Assembly (NCBI RefSeq): GCF_904846675.1
Contig: NZ_CAJHBT010000011.1
Span: 1-64,000, forward strand
DNA length: 64,000 nt
Source: Psychrobacter urativorans
GTDB lineage: Bacteria; Pseudomonadota; Gammaproteobacteria; Pseudomonadales; Moraxellaceae
Direction of reading: 5' to 3'
Numbering within the stretch: the first letter of the stretch is position 1; every line of letters starts with the position of its first letter. Positions 49,053-56,236 of this stretch are shown here, piece by piece. The notes beneath the pieces were generated by a model. That model was not told the DNA's origin, did not search any database, and saw only the letters and a program-made list of their open reading frames with translations. A program made the position numbers and the translations under genes.

Positions 49053-50289
49053 TATAAACCTCTCTATTTTCTGAAAATAAAACGTTGCCTAGTAATGCCT
49101 GTTGTATAGCAAACGCATAGGGTAAATGTAGACGTACAGGTACATCATCTGGATCATCACTTTTAATCATTTCAATTATTTCTTCTGGACTCATAAAAGT
49201 ACTGTAAAAACTAAAATATTTGCCAGCCTGGGTCTTTAGCCAGTCAAAACTATGCTGTAATGTAATTTGTGCACTCTTTTGGATAATTTCTAACTTATTA
49301 ATACGTTCATAATCAAATAGGTCAGCAAATACAGGGTAAGCACCCATAAAATAAGAACTTGGATCTAAGAGCACATCAAAGGGTATAACACGGTCATTGG
49401 CTTTGAACTCAACTTCTGCGCGCACCCAGCGCGAATACTTACCATCTTTATCGCCTGACTTTTTGCCCTTCTCATAAAACCGTGTGAACTTGCCAGACTC
49501 GCGAACCCCTAAATTAAGCGTTAAACCTTTATTATTAGGATCGCCATGCTTCCAATTACCTAACTGACCCACATCGTGACGAGCACCGCCACAGTGAAAT
49601 AATTGGTCAGTTTCCATCTGGTCTAAAACGTGTATATCTAAATAATCGCCGTTTAAGTCATCATGTGCCAAGTCAATACGCGAGATTTTAGGTTTTTTTG
49701 CGATAGTCGTTAGAAACTCATGCATGTATTTTTCCCAGCCTACTGGAGCAAGGGAGCAGCCAGTACCGTTAAGCATTATTAGGACACTATCACGTTGACC
49801 ACCTATACATATTTTTCCGTAGTTTTCCCCAAAATCAAAAGAATACTTATAAAAATTAGCACCATTCTGGCGTTGGTTAATTACACCGTACTTTTTACCA
49901 AAAATCTTAGTTAGCATCTCTGACATTTCAGCAACCGCAGCCTGACAAAGTGCCATATACTCATCATCATCTTCATTAGTACGTCTGAACTTTTCACCCA
50001 ACGTTGCGACGTCAAAGGTCACGTTTAGCCAGTCGATCATTGCAACCTGTCCATTAATAGGCTGACGGATAGTTTGAACCTTTGGCTTACGACCGCTAAT
50101 TACTATTGTTTCTGTAGTCGATAATGCTTCGCCGCGTACCTTCTGACGTTCCGCAATCCATTGAGCCTTCGCACGCGGGCAACGTTCCAAATTAACCCTC
50201 ATGTTATTAATGAGGGTATCAACTTTCTTCCCTGCTAAATCTTTGAACTCTGACGGCTTGACTGTGGGGTAATCATTTTGAATACTCAT
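49027..50289 (-). CDS. Phage replication initiation protein (Rep_trans/RstA type)
   Basis: 420 residues. IDWLNVTFDVATL near residue 70, KISRIDLAHDDLNGDYLDI, FTRFYEKGKKSG and WVRAEVEFKANDRVIPFDVL are the recognised pattern of replication initiation factors that start rolling-circle replication in RstA-like phages. The likely catalytic tyrosine is in FYEKGKK. Its ATG overlaps the upstream stop (ATGA) and has GGAAG before it. The candidate origin lies about 300 bases upstream. Confidence 0.9.
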   Translation of the reverse strand: MSIQNDYPTVKPSEFKDLAGKKVDTLINNMRVNLERCPRAKAQWIAERQKVRGEALSTTETIVISGRKPKVQTIRQPINGQVAMIDWLNVTFDVATLGEKFRRTNEDDDEYMALCQAAVAEMSEMLTKIFGKKYGVINQRQNGANFYKYSFDFGENYGKICIGGQRDSVLIMLNGTGCSLAPVGWEKYMHEFLTTIAKKPKISRIDLAHDDLNGDYLDIHVLDQMETDQLFHCGGARHDVGQLGNWKHGDPNNKGLTLNLGVRESGKFTRFYEKGKKSGDKDGKYSRWVRAEVEFKANDRVIPFDVLLDPSSYFMGAYPVFADLFDYERINKLEIIQKSAQITLQHSFDWLKTQAGKYFSFYSTFMSPEEIIEMIKSDDPDDVPVRLHLPYAFAIQQALLGNVLFSENREVYNANHTNAA

Positions 50290-50540
50290 TTGTTATCTTC
50301 CTCATACCCAACATTTTGCGCATTTTCAGTATCTAAAATATTGAAATACACGTTAATTGATGTGTTCGAATAACTAGCAAATACCGCAGCGTTAGACAAT
50401 ACACTTAAAGCCATAACACTATCGGTTACAGGATTACCATCAGACATTATTTCACTAGCCCTATCGAATATAAGCCGAGCAGCCAAATCAAGCGCAGTTT
50501 GCTCATACTCTCTATCTGTCATAAACGTATGTATAGCCAT
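50286..50540 (-). CDS. Small prophage protein upstream of rep
   Basis: 84 residues from ATG 50540, preferred over a GTG at 50549 because AGGTG is suitably spaced. The protein is acidic and helical (DREYEQTALDLAARLIFDRA) with no membrane segment. It is translationally coupled to rep through an ATGA overlap, suggesting a replication or copy-number role. The family is not recognised. Confidence 0.7.
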   Translation of the reverse strand: MAIHTFMTDREYEQTALDLAARLIFDRASEIMSDGNPVTDSVMALSVLSNAAVFASYSNTSINVYFNILDTENAQNVGYEEDNK

Positions 50541-50591
50541 AAAGAGCACCTGATTAGCCTAATTACAAGCTTTGATAGATTGGGAAATTAA

Positions 50592-50684
50592 CGACATTGT
50601 TTGTCGCTTGTGGGTCAGTCATTAATCATTAATAACAAAAGTGACGTTATCAATGATTAATAACTCGACCGTAAAAATCACGGT
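50592..50684. other. Candidate prophage replication origin (hairpin cluster)
   Basis: Three hairpins lie in 93 bases. CGACA/TGTCG is at 50592-50606. A 15-bp stem with one mismatch has arms at 50622-50636 and 50646-50660 (TTAATCATTAATAAC). ACCGT/ACGGT is at 50668-50684. This noncoding stretch upstream of rep is where inovirus plus-strand origins lie. No nick site is proven. Confidence 0.5.
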
Positions 50685-50701
50685 GAAGTTACTAATTTAA
50701 T

Positions 50702-50791
50702 TTAAAATCTTGTGAAAACCATGCATAAGGCGAAAGCGCCACCAGATAGAGAAATAAATATAGTTAGAAATACAATAATAAAATCAATCAT
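50702..50791 (-). CDS. 29-residue membrane peptide
   Basis: The frame reads MIDFIIVFLTIFISLSGGAF and ends ALCMVFTRF. Its ATG overlaps the stop of the upstream small membrane protein by 8 bases (ATGATTGA), which suggests coupled translation. It is almost entirely hydrophobic. Supported by coupling only. Confidence 0.5.
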   Translation of the reverse strand: MIDFIIVFLTIFISLSGGAFALCMVFTRF

Positions 50792-50996
50792 TAGCAATTA
50801 CTTTACTATGCGCTGGATAGTTGCGCCTGGGTGCGCGTAGCAACTTTAGAGCGCTATGTATGGCTGTAGACGCAAAATAAATAGCTAAAATAGTAAGAAA
50901 TAACAACAGAGCTATAGCAGGCTTTTGAGCTTGTAACTCACTAATAAGCTGCTCAGATAGTAAGATATGCATTTCAAAGAATGGCTGATAATTCAT
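50784..50996 (-). CDS. Small prophage membrane protein (70 aa)
   Basis: 70 residues from ATG 50996, with GGAG 9 bases upstream; the longer frame to 51020 is less likely. One helix (PAIALLLFLTILAIYFASTA) is followed by a basic tail (KLLRAPRRNYPAHSK). It sits between the candidate origin and the divergent DUF2726 gene, so it may be an early or regulatory protein. The family is not recognised. Confidence 0.65.
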   Translation of the reverse strand: MNYQPFFEMHILLSEQLISELQAQKPAIALLLFLTILAIYFASTAIHSALKLLRAPRRNYPAHSKVIAND

Positions 50997-51050
50997 GGCA
51001 ACTACTCCAAAATAAATCATAAATCATAAATAAAACATAAAGGTCAAAAT

Positions 51051-51641
51051 ATGAGCTTCTTAATTATCTTATTGATATTCGTAGCCATTGCAGGCTTCGT
51101 AATATTTGCAATGAACAGTCCAAGCAAACCAAGTAAAACGATTGAACCAAGTAAAACGATTGAATCAAGTAAAACGATTGAACCAAGTAAAACGATTGAA
51201 CCAAGTAAAACGATTGAATCAAGTAAAACGATTGAATCAAGTAAAACGATTGAATCAAGTAAAACGATTGAATCAAAAAAGAATTATCAAACTCCAATAA
51301 AATCCAGCTATTTAATAACCAATCATGAAAAGATGATGTTCAATGAATTAAAACAAGCAGTCCCCGAATGTCATATATTCGTTCAAGTCGCATTGGGTGG
51401 AATACTATGGACAAGCAGCTATGCAACTCGAAACAGATTTAGCCAAAAAATTGCCGATTTTGTAATTGCCGACCAAAACTTTCAAATACTGGCAGTTATC
51501 GAACTGGACGATAAAAGCCACATAGGTAAAGAAGATAAAGACGCAGAACGTGACGCAATGGTTAGAGAAGCAGGATATAAAGCGCTTCGTTATCCAGTTA
51601 TTCCACAAGTAGATCAGTTACGTTCAGACATACTTTCTTAA
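51051..51641 (+). CDS. Membrane-anchored DUF2726 nuclease-like protein
   Basis: 196 residues. An N-terminal helix (FLIILLIFVAIAGFVIFAM) is followed by a repetitive linker of eight SKTIE units (residues 28-75) and a DUF2726 domain. The domain keeps D136 (KIADFVIA) and E151-L-D-D-K155 (VIELDDKSH), the likely PD-(D/E)xK-type core, then KDAERDAMVREAGYKALRYP. It is read against the phage structural genes. A membrane-tethered nuclease-like cargo protein might act in superinfection exclusion; this is inference. AAGG precedes the ATG. Confidence 0.8.
   Translation: MSFLIILLIFVAIAGFVIFAMNSPSKPSKTIEPSKTIESSKTIEPSKTIEPSKTIESSKTIESSKTIESSKTIESKKNYQTPIKSSYLITNHEKMMFNELKQAVPECHIFVQVALGGILWTSSYATRNRFSQKIADFVIADQNFQILAVIELDDKSHIGKEDKDAERDAMVREAGYKALRYPVIPQVDQLRSDILS
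51129..51272 (+). repeat. Eight 18-bp tandem repeats in the DUF2726 gene
   Basis: The unit CCAAGTAAAACGATTGAA (or TCAAGT...) occurs eight times in a row, each coding P/S-SKTIE. The 18-bp period keeps the frame, so copy changes only lengthen or shorten the linker. Confidence 0.96.
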
Positions 51642-51682
51642 TTTTAATAGTGTAATATGAGATTAATTCGAATATCTGGAAC

Positions 51683-51714
51683 TCCGAAAAATGTAATTTA
51701 TAACAATTTTCGGA
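51683..51714. promoter_or_regulatory. Candidate operator before the HTH gene
   Basis: Inverted arms TCCGAAAA (51683-51690) and TTTTCGGA (51707-51714) flank a TGTAATTTATAAC core with -10-like sequence, 25 bases before the SD of the regulator gene. This looks like an autoregulatory binding site. Confidence 0.55.
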
Positions 51715-51738
51715 ACTAAGCAAGCATAGGAGAACACC

Positions 51739-52029
51739 ATGAAACTAGAAATGCTCATAGCAAGGGCTAAATATTATGAAAAGTCACAGAAAATTATGGC
51801 TGAAAAGATGGAAGTACAAGAAAGCAGATTTAGCGACTGGAAGAGAGGAAGGACGAAACCATCACCCTTTGAAATCTACCGAATGGCAGAAATGGCAAGG
51901 CTTGAGCCTGAAAAGACGTTTTATGATGTGATGACAGAAATAGACAAAGACAATGCAGATTATTGGTGCGCTCGGCGGGAATCGAACCCACGACCCTCGG
52001 CTTCGGAGACCGATACTCTATCCAACTGA
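51739..52029 (+). CDS. Small HTH regulator (DUF3693-like), C-terminus inside att
   Basis: 96 residues in the integrated state. Residues 1-65 form an HTH: LIARAKYYEKSQKIMAEKME, ESRFSDWKRGRTKPSPFEIY and MAEMARLEPEKTFYDVMTEI. This resembles small phage regulators of the DUF3693 type and is a good candidate phage repressor. The last ~21 residues (starting WCARRESNPRP) come from the antisense of the tRNA att core and flanking host tRNA. In the circular phage the frame would continue into different sequence, so the tail changes on integration. TAGGAG supports the ATG. Confidence 0.75.
   Translation: MKLEMLIARAKYYEKSQKIMAEKMEVQESRFSDWKRGRTKPSPFEIYRMAEMARLEPEKTFYDVMTEIDKDNADYWCARRESNPRPSASETDTLSN
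51964..52011. repeat. attR: 48-bp core within tRNA-Arg
   Basis: Identical to 43949-43996. The crossover region spans the anticodon loop through the CCA end of the tRNA. Confidence 0.95.
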
Positions 52030-52040
52030 GCTACGAGCGC
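51964..52040 (-). tRNA. tRNA-Arg (anticodon CCG)
   Basis: On the minus strand it reads GCGCTCGTAGCTCAGTTGGA and folds as a complete cloverleaf. The acceptor stem is GCGCTCG/CGAGCGC, the D-arm AGCTCAGTTGGATAGAGT, the anticodon loop CTCCGAA (CCG), and the T-loop TTCGAAT. The discriminator A is followed by encoded CCA. The 3' half (to 52011) is the att core supplied by the prophage, so the gene stays intact. Confidence 0.95.
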
Positions 52041-52458
52041 ATAATACGACTGTTTAAGAAGTAGGACTGCATAAAAGTATAACGGTTTAAAGTGATTACG
52101 ATTGAGCGCATTCGCGTTTAGTGACCGTCGTTTTAAGTATTATTAATAAGTAGTATTAATAAACAGTGTCGAAAAATAAAGACCGCTTAGTCTAACAAAT
52201 AAATGCCCAAAAGCCAATGCGCGAAGCTGGCGATTGAAGTTTTTTAAGAAAAAACAAGATAGTCAGTAAACAGGCATGGCAATCTGACCGTCTTTTCCCT
52301 TATAATGATAAGGAGAATGACCATTGATGATCACCGATTACAATTGTGCCCGCTAATTTGAAGCCTGTTTGCCATTGATGACGATGTTATTAAATGAGGA
52401 CAAGCAGCGCATTCACGTTGAGCCAGCCCCTTGTATACGCAATAAGAGAACGTGACGA
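52041..52458. other. 418-bp intergenic region tRNA-Arg/cytochrome c
   Basis: Holds the tRNA promoter (leftward) and the cytochrome promoter (rightward). No other gene was recognised. Confidence 0.45.
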
Positions 52459-53094
52459 ATGAGAAAAGTAGTTATGTTATCGGCAGCTGCCCTTCTAGGA
52501 ATCGCTAGTATCGCAGTGAGCCAAGCTGAAGATATCCCAGACACTCCTGTAACCATCTCTGATGTAGCAGAAGGTAAGGACGCTGTAGCAGATGTCCCTG
52601 AAGTGCTTGGTGACGAGACGCAGGCCGCCGCCGATACAACCGATGCCGACGACGCTCCGGCTGAAGACGCCGCGCCAGTCGTAGCCGCAGCTGACGAAGA
52701 GCCTATTCCAGAAGATACGCCACAAGTGCAAAAGTTAATCGCATTGTACCCTAACCTTATTGCGCGTATTCAGCCAGTGGGTCGTGTGTGCTTTGAAGAA
52801 GGTGAGATCTGCGATGTAACTGCGCGCTCTTCTGGTCCGTCGGCTGGTGATGGCCCCCGTGATGGTGCTGCAGTATATAATGCGGTATGTCATACTTGTC
52901 ATGCAGCAGGCCTGCTCGGTGCACCGATTTTAGGTGATGCTGGCTCTTGGGCACCGCATATTGCTAAGGGTACGGATACCTTATATACCCATGCTATCAA
53001 CGGTTTCAATGCCATGCCTGCTAAAGGTGGTGCTGATATCCCTGATGAAGAAGTACAGAACGCTGTTGATTACATGGTTGGTGAAGCCAGCTAA
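52459..53094 (+). CDS. Cytochrome c5-like class I c-type cytochrome
   Basis: 211 residues. A signal peptide (VVMLSAAALLGIASIAVSQA) is followed by an unusual acidic Ala/Asp/Glu-rich segment (about residues 25-90). The heme domain has CHTCH (AVCHTCHAAGLLGAP), a WAPHIAKG helix, and the axial Met in GFNAMPAKGG, ending in NAVDYMVGEAS. A second Cys pair (VCFEEGEICD) lies before the heme site. It is probably a periplasmic electron carrier, maybe membrane-tethered if the signal is uncleaved. A terminator follows. Confidence 0.88.
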   Translation: MRKVVMLSAAALLGIASIAVSQAEDIPDTPVTISDVAEGKDAVADVPEVLGDETQAAADTTDADDAPAEDAAPVVAAADEEPIPEDTPQVQKLIALYPNLIARIQPVGRVCFEEGEICDVTARSSGPSAGDGPRDGAAVYNAVCHTCHAAGLLGAPILGDAGSWAPHIAKGTDTLYTHAINGFNAMPAKGGADIPDEEVQNAVDYMVGEAS

Positions 53095-53154
53095 TTTATC
53101 AGCTTGTTGTTTTGGTTGGTAATGTTTGCCGCACAGTTTATTAACTAAGCTTGC

Positions 53155-53192
53155 AAAGCGCCTATTTCATCTATTGAGATAGGCGCTTTTTT
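53155..53192 (+). terminator. Terminator after cytochrome gene
   Basis: An 11-bp stem (AAAGCGCCTAT and ATAGGCGCTTT) followed by a T run, about 60 bases after the stop. Confidence 0.92.
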
Positions 53193-53362
53193 GTGATTGA
53201 TGATTGGTTATACTCATATCGAGCTTATAGCAGAGCACAGTTGAAATCCATCAGTATTAGCCTCACATTAGAGCATAACGACTTTTGTCATATCAATTAT
53301 GTTCTATAAACTAACTATGCTCCATACATCAACGCTCCATACATCAACAACACGAGGTATTC

Positions 53363-54325
53363 ATGTCTGAAGTACCAGCGCTTTCTATTAAGCATTTATC
53401 CAAAACTTATGCTAATGGCTTTTCGGCATTAAAAGATGTCAGCTTAACGGTGCCCCAAGGTGGTTTTTTTGCATTACTTGGGCCGAACGGTGCCGGCAAG
53501 TCAACGATGATTGGCATTATCAGCTCGCTATTTCAACCCACGTCGGGCAGTGTGCATATTTTTGGTGCCGACCTGTTAGCCAATCCTTCAGTTGCCAAGC
53601 AGTATTTAGGCGTGGTACCGCAAGAGTTTAACTTTAACCAGTTTGAAAAAGTGGAAGATATTCTCGTTACGCAAGCGGGTTACTTCGGTATATCTGCTAA
53701 AGAATCAAAACCACGTGCCGAGCGCTTGCTAAAAGCATTGGGTCTGTGGGATAAACGCGGGAGTATGTCAAGGGAGCTATCAGGTGGCATGAAGCGACGC
53801 TTGATGATTGCGCGGGCGCTGATTCATAAGCCTAAGCTATTGATTCTTGATGAGCCCACTGCGGGGGTCGATATTGAGCTGCGCCGCTCAATGTGGGAAT
53901 TCATGCAGCAAATTAACATCGAAGAAAATACCACTATTATTCTCACCACTCATTATCTTGAGGAAGCAGAACAGCTGTGTAAGCGCATTGCGATTTTGGA
54001 TCATGGCGAGATTCGTATCAATACTGAAATGAAAGACTTGCTGGCCCAGTTGTCCGTTGAAACTTTTGTCTTGGATTTGACCCAGCCACTCACGCAGCCT
54101 TTAGTCATTGATAAGGTAACAGAGATTTCTCAGCCTGATGAGTTGACGGTGGAGGTGACGCTGAGTGAAGGCGAGTCGCTCAACTGTGTCTTTGAGCAGC
54201 TTACCAAGCTTGATATCGAGGTGGCCAGTATGCGTAACAAATCCAACCGCCTAGAGGAGCTGTTTATGAGTCTAGTAGACAAAAACGTTCAGAATGAGGA
54301 CAGTATGAAGGAGGTAGGGCTATGA
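53363..54325 (+). CDS. ABC-2 type exporter, ATP-binding subunit (YadG-like)
   Basis: 320 residues. Walker A GPNGAGKST is at 40-48, the Q-loop in VVPQEFNFNQFEKVEDIL, the signature ELSGGMKRRLMIARAL, Walker B LLILDEPTAGVD, and the H-loop TTHYLEEAEQLC. A C-terminal extension of about 100 residues is typical of the YadG/DrrA kind. The next gene is the permease, overlapping by 4 bases. The substrate is unknown. GAGG lies before the ATG. Confidence 0.92.
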   Translation: MSEVPALSIKHLSKTYANGFSALKDVSLTVPQGGFFALLGPNGAGKSTMIGIISSLFQPTSGSVHIFGADLLANPSVAKQYLGVVPQEFNFNQFEKVEDILVTQAGYFGISAKESKPRAERLLKALGLWDKRGSMSRELSGGMKRRLMIARALIHKPKLLILDEPTAGVDIELRRSMWEFMQQINIEENTTIILTTHYLEEAEQLCKRIAILDHGEIRINTEMKDLLAQLSVETFVLDLTQPLTQPLVIDKVTEISQPDELTVEVTLSEGESLNCVFEQLTKLDIEVASMRNKSNRLEELFMSLVDKNVQNEDSMKEVGL

Positions 54326-55131
54326 GACAGCAGATAGTTATAGATCCTAATGAGAAGATGTCTTGGGACAAAAAGTGGATTGCATTTCGCACTATATTAG
54401 TAAAAGAGATTCGTCGAATTCTTCGGATTTGGCCACAAACCCTGTTGCCACCGGTCATTACGATGGCTTTATACTTTGTCATCTTTGGTAAGATGATTGG
54501 CTCGCGGGTGGGCGAGATGGGCGGCGTACCGTACATGCAATTTATCGTTCCTGGTCTCATTATGATGGCAGTGATTACCAATAGTTATTCTAATGTGGTC
54601 TCGAGCTTTTTTAGTGCTAAATTTACCGCCAGTATTGAAGAGCTGTTAGTGTCTCCAGTCTCCAAGCACGCCATATTAATGGGTTACATCGGTGGCGGTA
54701 TTTTTCGTGGTTTAATTATTGCCCTCATTGTCTCTATCGTCGCGTTATTCTTTACTAAGCTTGGTATTGAGCATCTGTTTGTTACTGTATTTACGGTGCT
54801 TGGAACGTCTATTCTGTTCTCGCTTGGCGGCTTTATCAATGCGGCATATGCACGCTCATTCGATGACATCACTATTATTCCAAGCTTTGTACTGACACCG
54901 CTGACCTTTCTTGGTGGGGTGTTTTATTCGATGGAAAACTTATCAACATTTTGGTACAACATCTCACTCCTGAATCCTATCGTCTATATGGTCAACGCAT
55001 TCCGTTACGGTATTCTCGGTTATTCTGATGTCAACGTTTGGTATTCGATGCTAGCCATTTTTATATTTTGTGTGGTGTTCTATATTCTCTCTTATCGCCT
55101 ACTGAGTAACGGCTCCCGTATTCGTTTGTAG
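54322..55131 (+). CDS. ABC-2 type exporter permease (YadH-like)
   Basis: 269 residues with six predicted helices. Family text includes LVKEIRRILRIWPQTLLPPV, MTM-type MALYFVIFGKMIGSRV, YMQFIVPGLIMMAVITNSYS, SSFFSAKFTASIEELLVSPV and FVLTPLTFLGGVFYSM. The ATG overlaps the ATPase stop (ATGA) and has AAGGAGG upstream. With the ATPase it forms a homodimer-type ABC-2 exporter. Confidence 0.92.
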   Translation: MRQQIVIDPNEKMSWDKKWIAFRTILVKEIRRILRIWPQTLLPPVITMALYFVIFGKMIGSRVGEMGGVPYMQFIVPGLIMMAVITNSYSNVVSSFFSAKFTASIEELLVSPVSKHAILMGYIGGGIFRGLIIALIVSIVALFFTKLGIEHLFVTVFTVLGTSILFSLGGFINAAYARSFDDITIIPSFVLTPLTFLGGVFYSMENLSTFWYNISLLNPIVYMVNAFRYGILGYSDVNVWYSMLAIFIFCVVFYILSYRLLSNGSRIRL

Positions 55132-55229
55132 ATAAAAATTAAGCTCAATAAAAGTCATAGACAATAAATTTAGTAATAAATGAACACTGATAATCAACAA
55201 TAGGTATCTGATTTTATGAGGAAACATAA

Positions 55230-56126
55230 ATGAGTATTCACGGTATTTTAGGCGAGAAAACCACTGATTATCCAACCCAGTATAGTCCAGAAGCGTTATA
55301 TCCCATAGCGCGGAGTATTGGGCGCGATGTGATTGACTGGCAGGACGATAAGCTGCAAGTTGGGGTAGATTGGTGGCATGCGTTTGAGATGTCGTGGCTC
55401 AATCCGAAAGGTATCTCGCAAGTGGCAATGGCGCGTTTTAGTATTCCGGCAAACTCGCCTTTTATCGTTGAATCCAAATCGTTGAAGTTGTATTTAAATA
55501 GTATTAACTTTACTGAGTTCAGTAGTTGGCAAGAAGTACAAACGCTGATTGCTAAAGACTTATCAGCTTGCGTACAAGCGGACGTAAAAGTCGAGTTAAT
55601 TAGTCTAAATGATAGCGAGTCAAGGCTGTTGATTACGCAGCCTGATGGCGTCTGTATTGATAATGCATTAGCGGGTAGCCCGGATAAAGTGGCGTTAACT
55701 GTCCATCCGGACGTCTTGCTGCTTGCCGCATCTACGATAGAAACGAGCACTGCTACAACGGAAGAGTTGAGTACTGCTGAAATGGATAGCAAAGAAGGGC
55801 AATCCTATACTTTTTATTCTAATCTACTGCGCAGTAATTGTCCGGTGACCAATCAGCCAGATTGGGGTACTTTAGCGGTTACTATGACCAGTACTCAAAC
55901 AGTTGATAATGCCAATATGCTGCGTTATATCCTAAGCTTTCGGCAGCACAATGGTTTTCATGAGCAATGCGTTGAGCAGATATTTGCTGACTTGAGCCGG
56001 TATTATCAGCCAAGCGCATTAATGGTGCGGGCATGGTATACGCGTCGTGGTGGTATTGATATCAACCCTTGCCGAGTCAGTGATTTAAGTCTGCTACCTG
56101 AACCAAGTCGTTTGATTCGCCAGTGA
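55230..56126 (+). CDS. queF: NADPH-dependent 7-cyano-7-deazaguanine reductase
   Basis: 298 residues, the long bimodular form of QueF, which reduces preQ0 to preQ1 in queuosine synthesis. The N-terminal module has IPANSPFIVESKSLKLYLNS. The C-terminal module has the catalytic Cys in LLRSNCPVTNQPDWGTL and FRQHNGFHEQCVEQIFADLS, ending in RRGGIDINPCRV. An acidic Thr/Ser insert (about residues 175-190) joins the modules. GAGGAAAC precedes the ATG. Confidence 0.95.
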   Translation: MSIHGILGEKTTDYPTQYSPEALYPIARSIGRDVIDWQDDKLQVGVDWWHAFEMSWLNPKGISQVAMARFSIPANSPFIVESKSLKLYLNSINFTEFSSWQEVQTLIAKDLSACVQADVKVELISLNDSESRLLITQPDGVCIDNALAGSPDKVALTVHPDVLLLAASTIETSTATTEELSTAEMDSKEGQSYTFYSNLLRSNCPVTNQPDWGTLAVTMTSTQTVDNANMLRYILSFRQHNGFHEQCVEQIFADLSRYYQPSALMVRAWYTRRGGIDINPCRVSDLSLLPEPSRLIRQ

Positions 56127-56173
56127 GTATTAGCATCCATAAAATGGACTGGTTTCAACGAAGTAAGGTTATG

Positions 56174-56214
56174 GCCACAAAAAAGCGCCCATAAATAGGG
56201 CGCTTTTTTGTGGC
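56174..56214. terminator. Bidirectional terminator queF/proS
   Basis: Perfect 17-bp arms (GCCACAAAAAAGCGCCC and its complement) with loop ATAAATA, between convergent genes. Both directions give a hairpin and T run. Confidence 0.94.
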
Positions 56215-56236
56215 TAGGATTTTCTTTTTAAACTTA

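Larger units (their letters stand above)
43949..52011. mobile_element. Filamentous prophage (inovirus) in tRNA-Arg(CCG)
   Basis: The element is bounded by an identical 48-bp repeat of the tRNA-Arg 3' half including CCA; one unit is 8,015 bp. It encodes a full inovirus set in the usual order on the minus strand: Rep, ssDNA-binding candidate, small membrane proteins, coat protein, TspB-like adsorption protein, gp6-like protein and Zot. Opposite-strand genes are a DUF2726 protein and an HTH regulator. No tyrosine or serine recombinase or transposase is recognisable. All genes look intact, so it may be functional. Confidence 0.92.

Noticed and set aside
51129-51272. CRISPR array
   Set aside because: The 18-bp repeats are contiguous with no spacers and keep an open reading frame.
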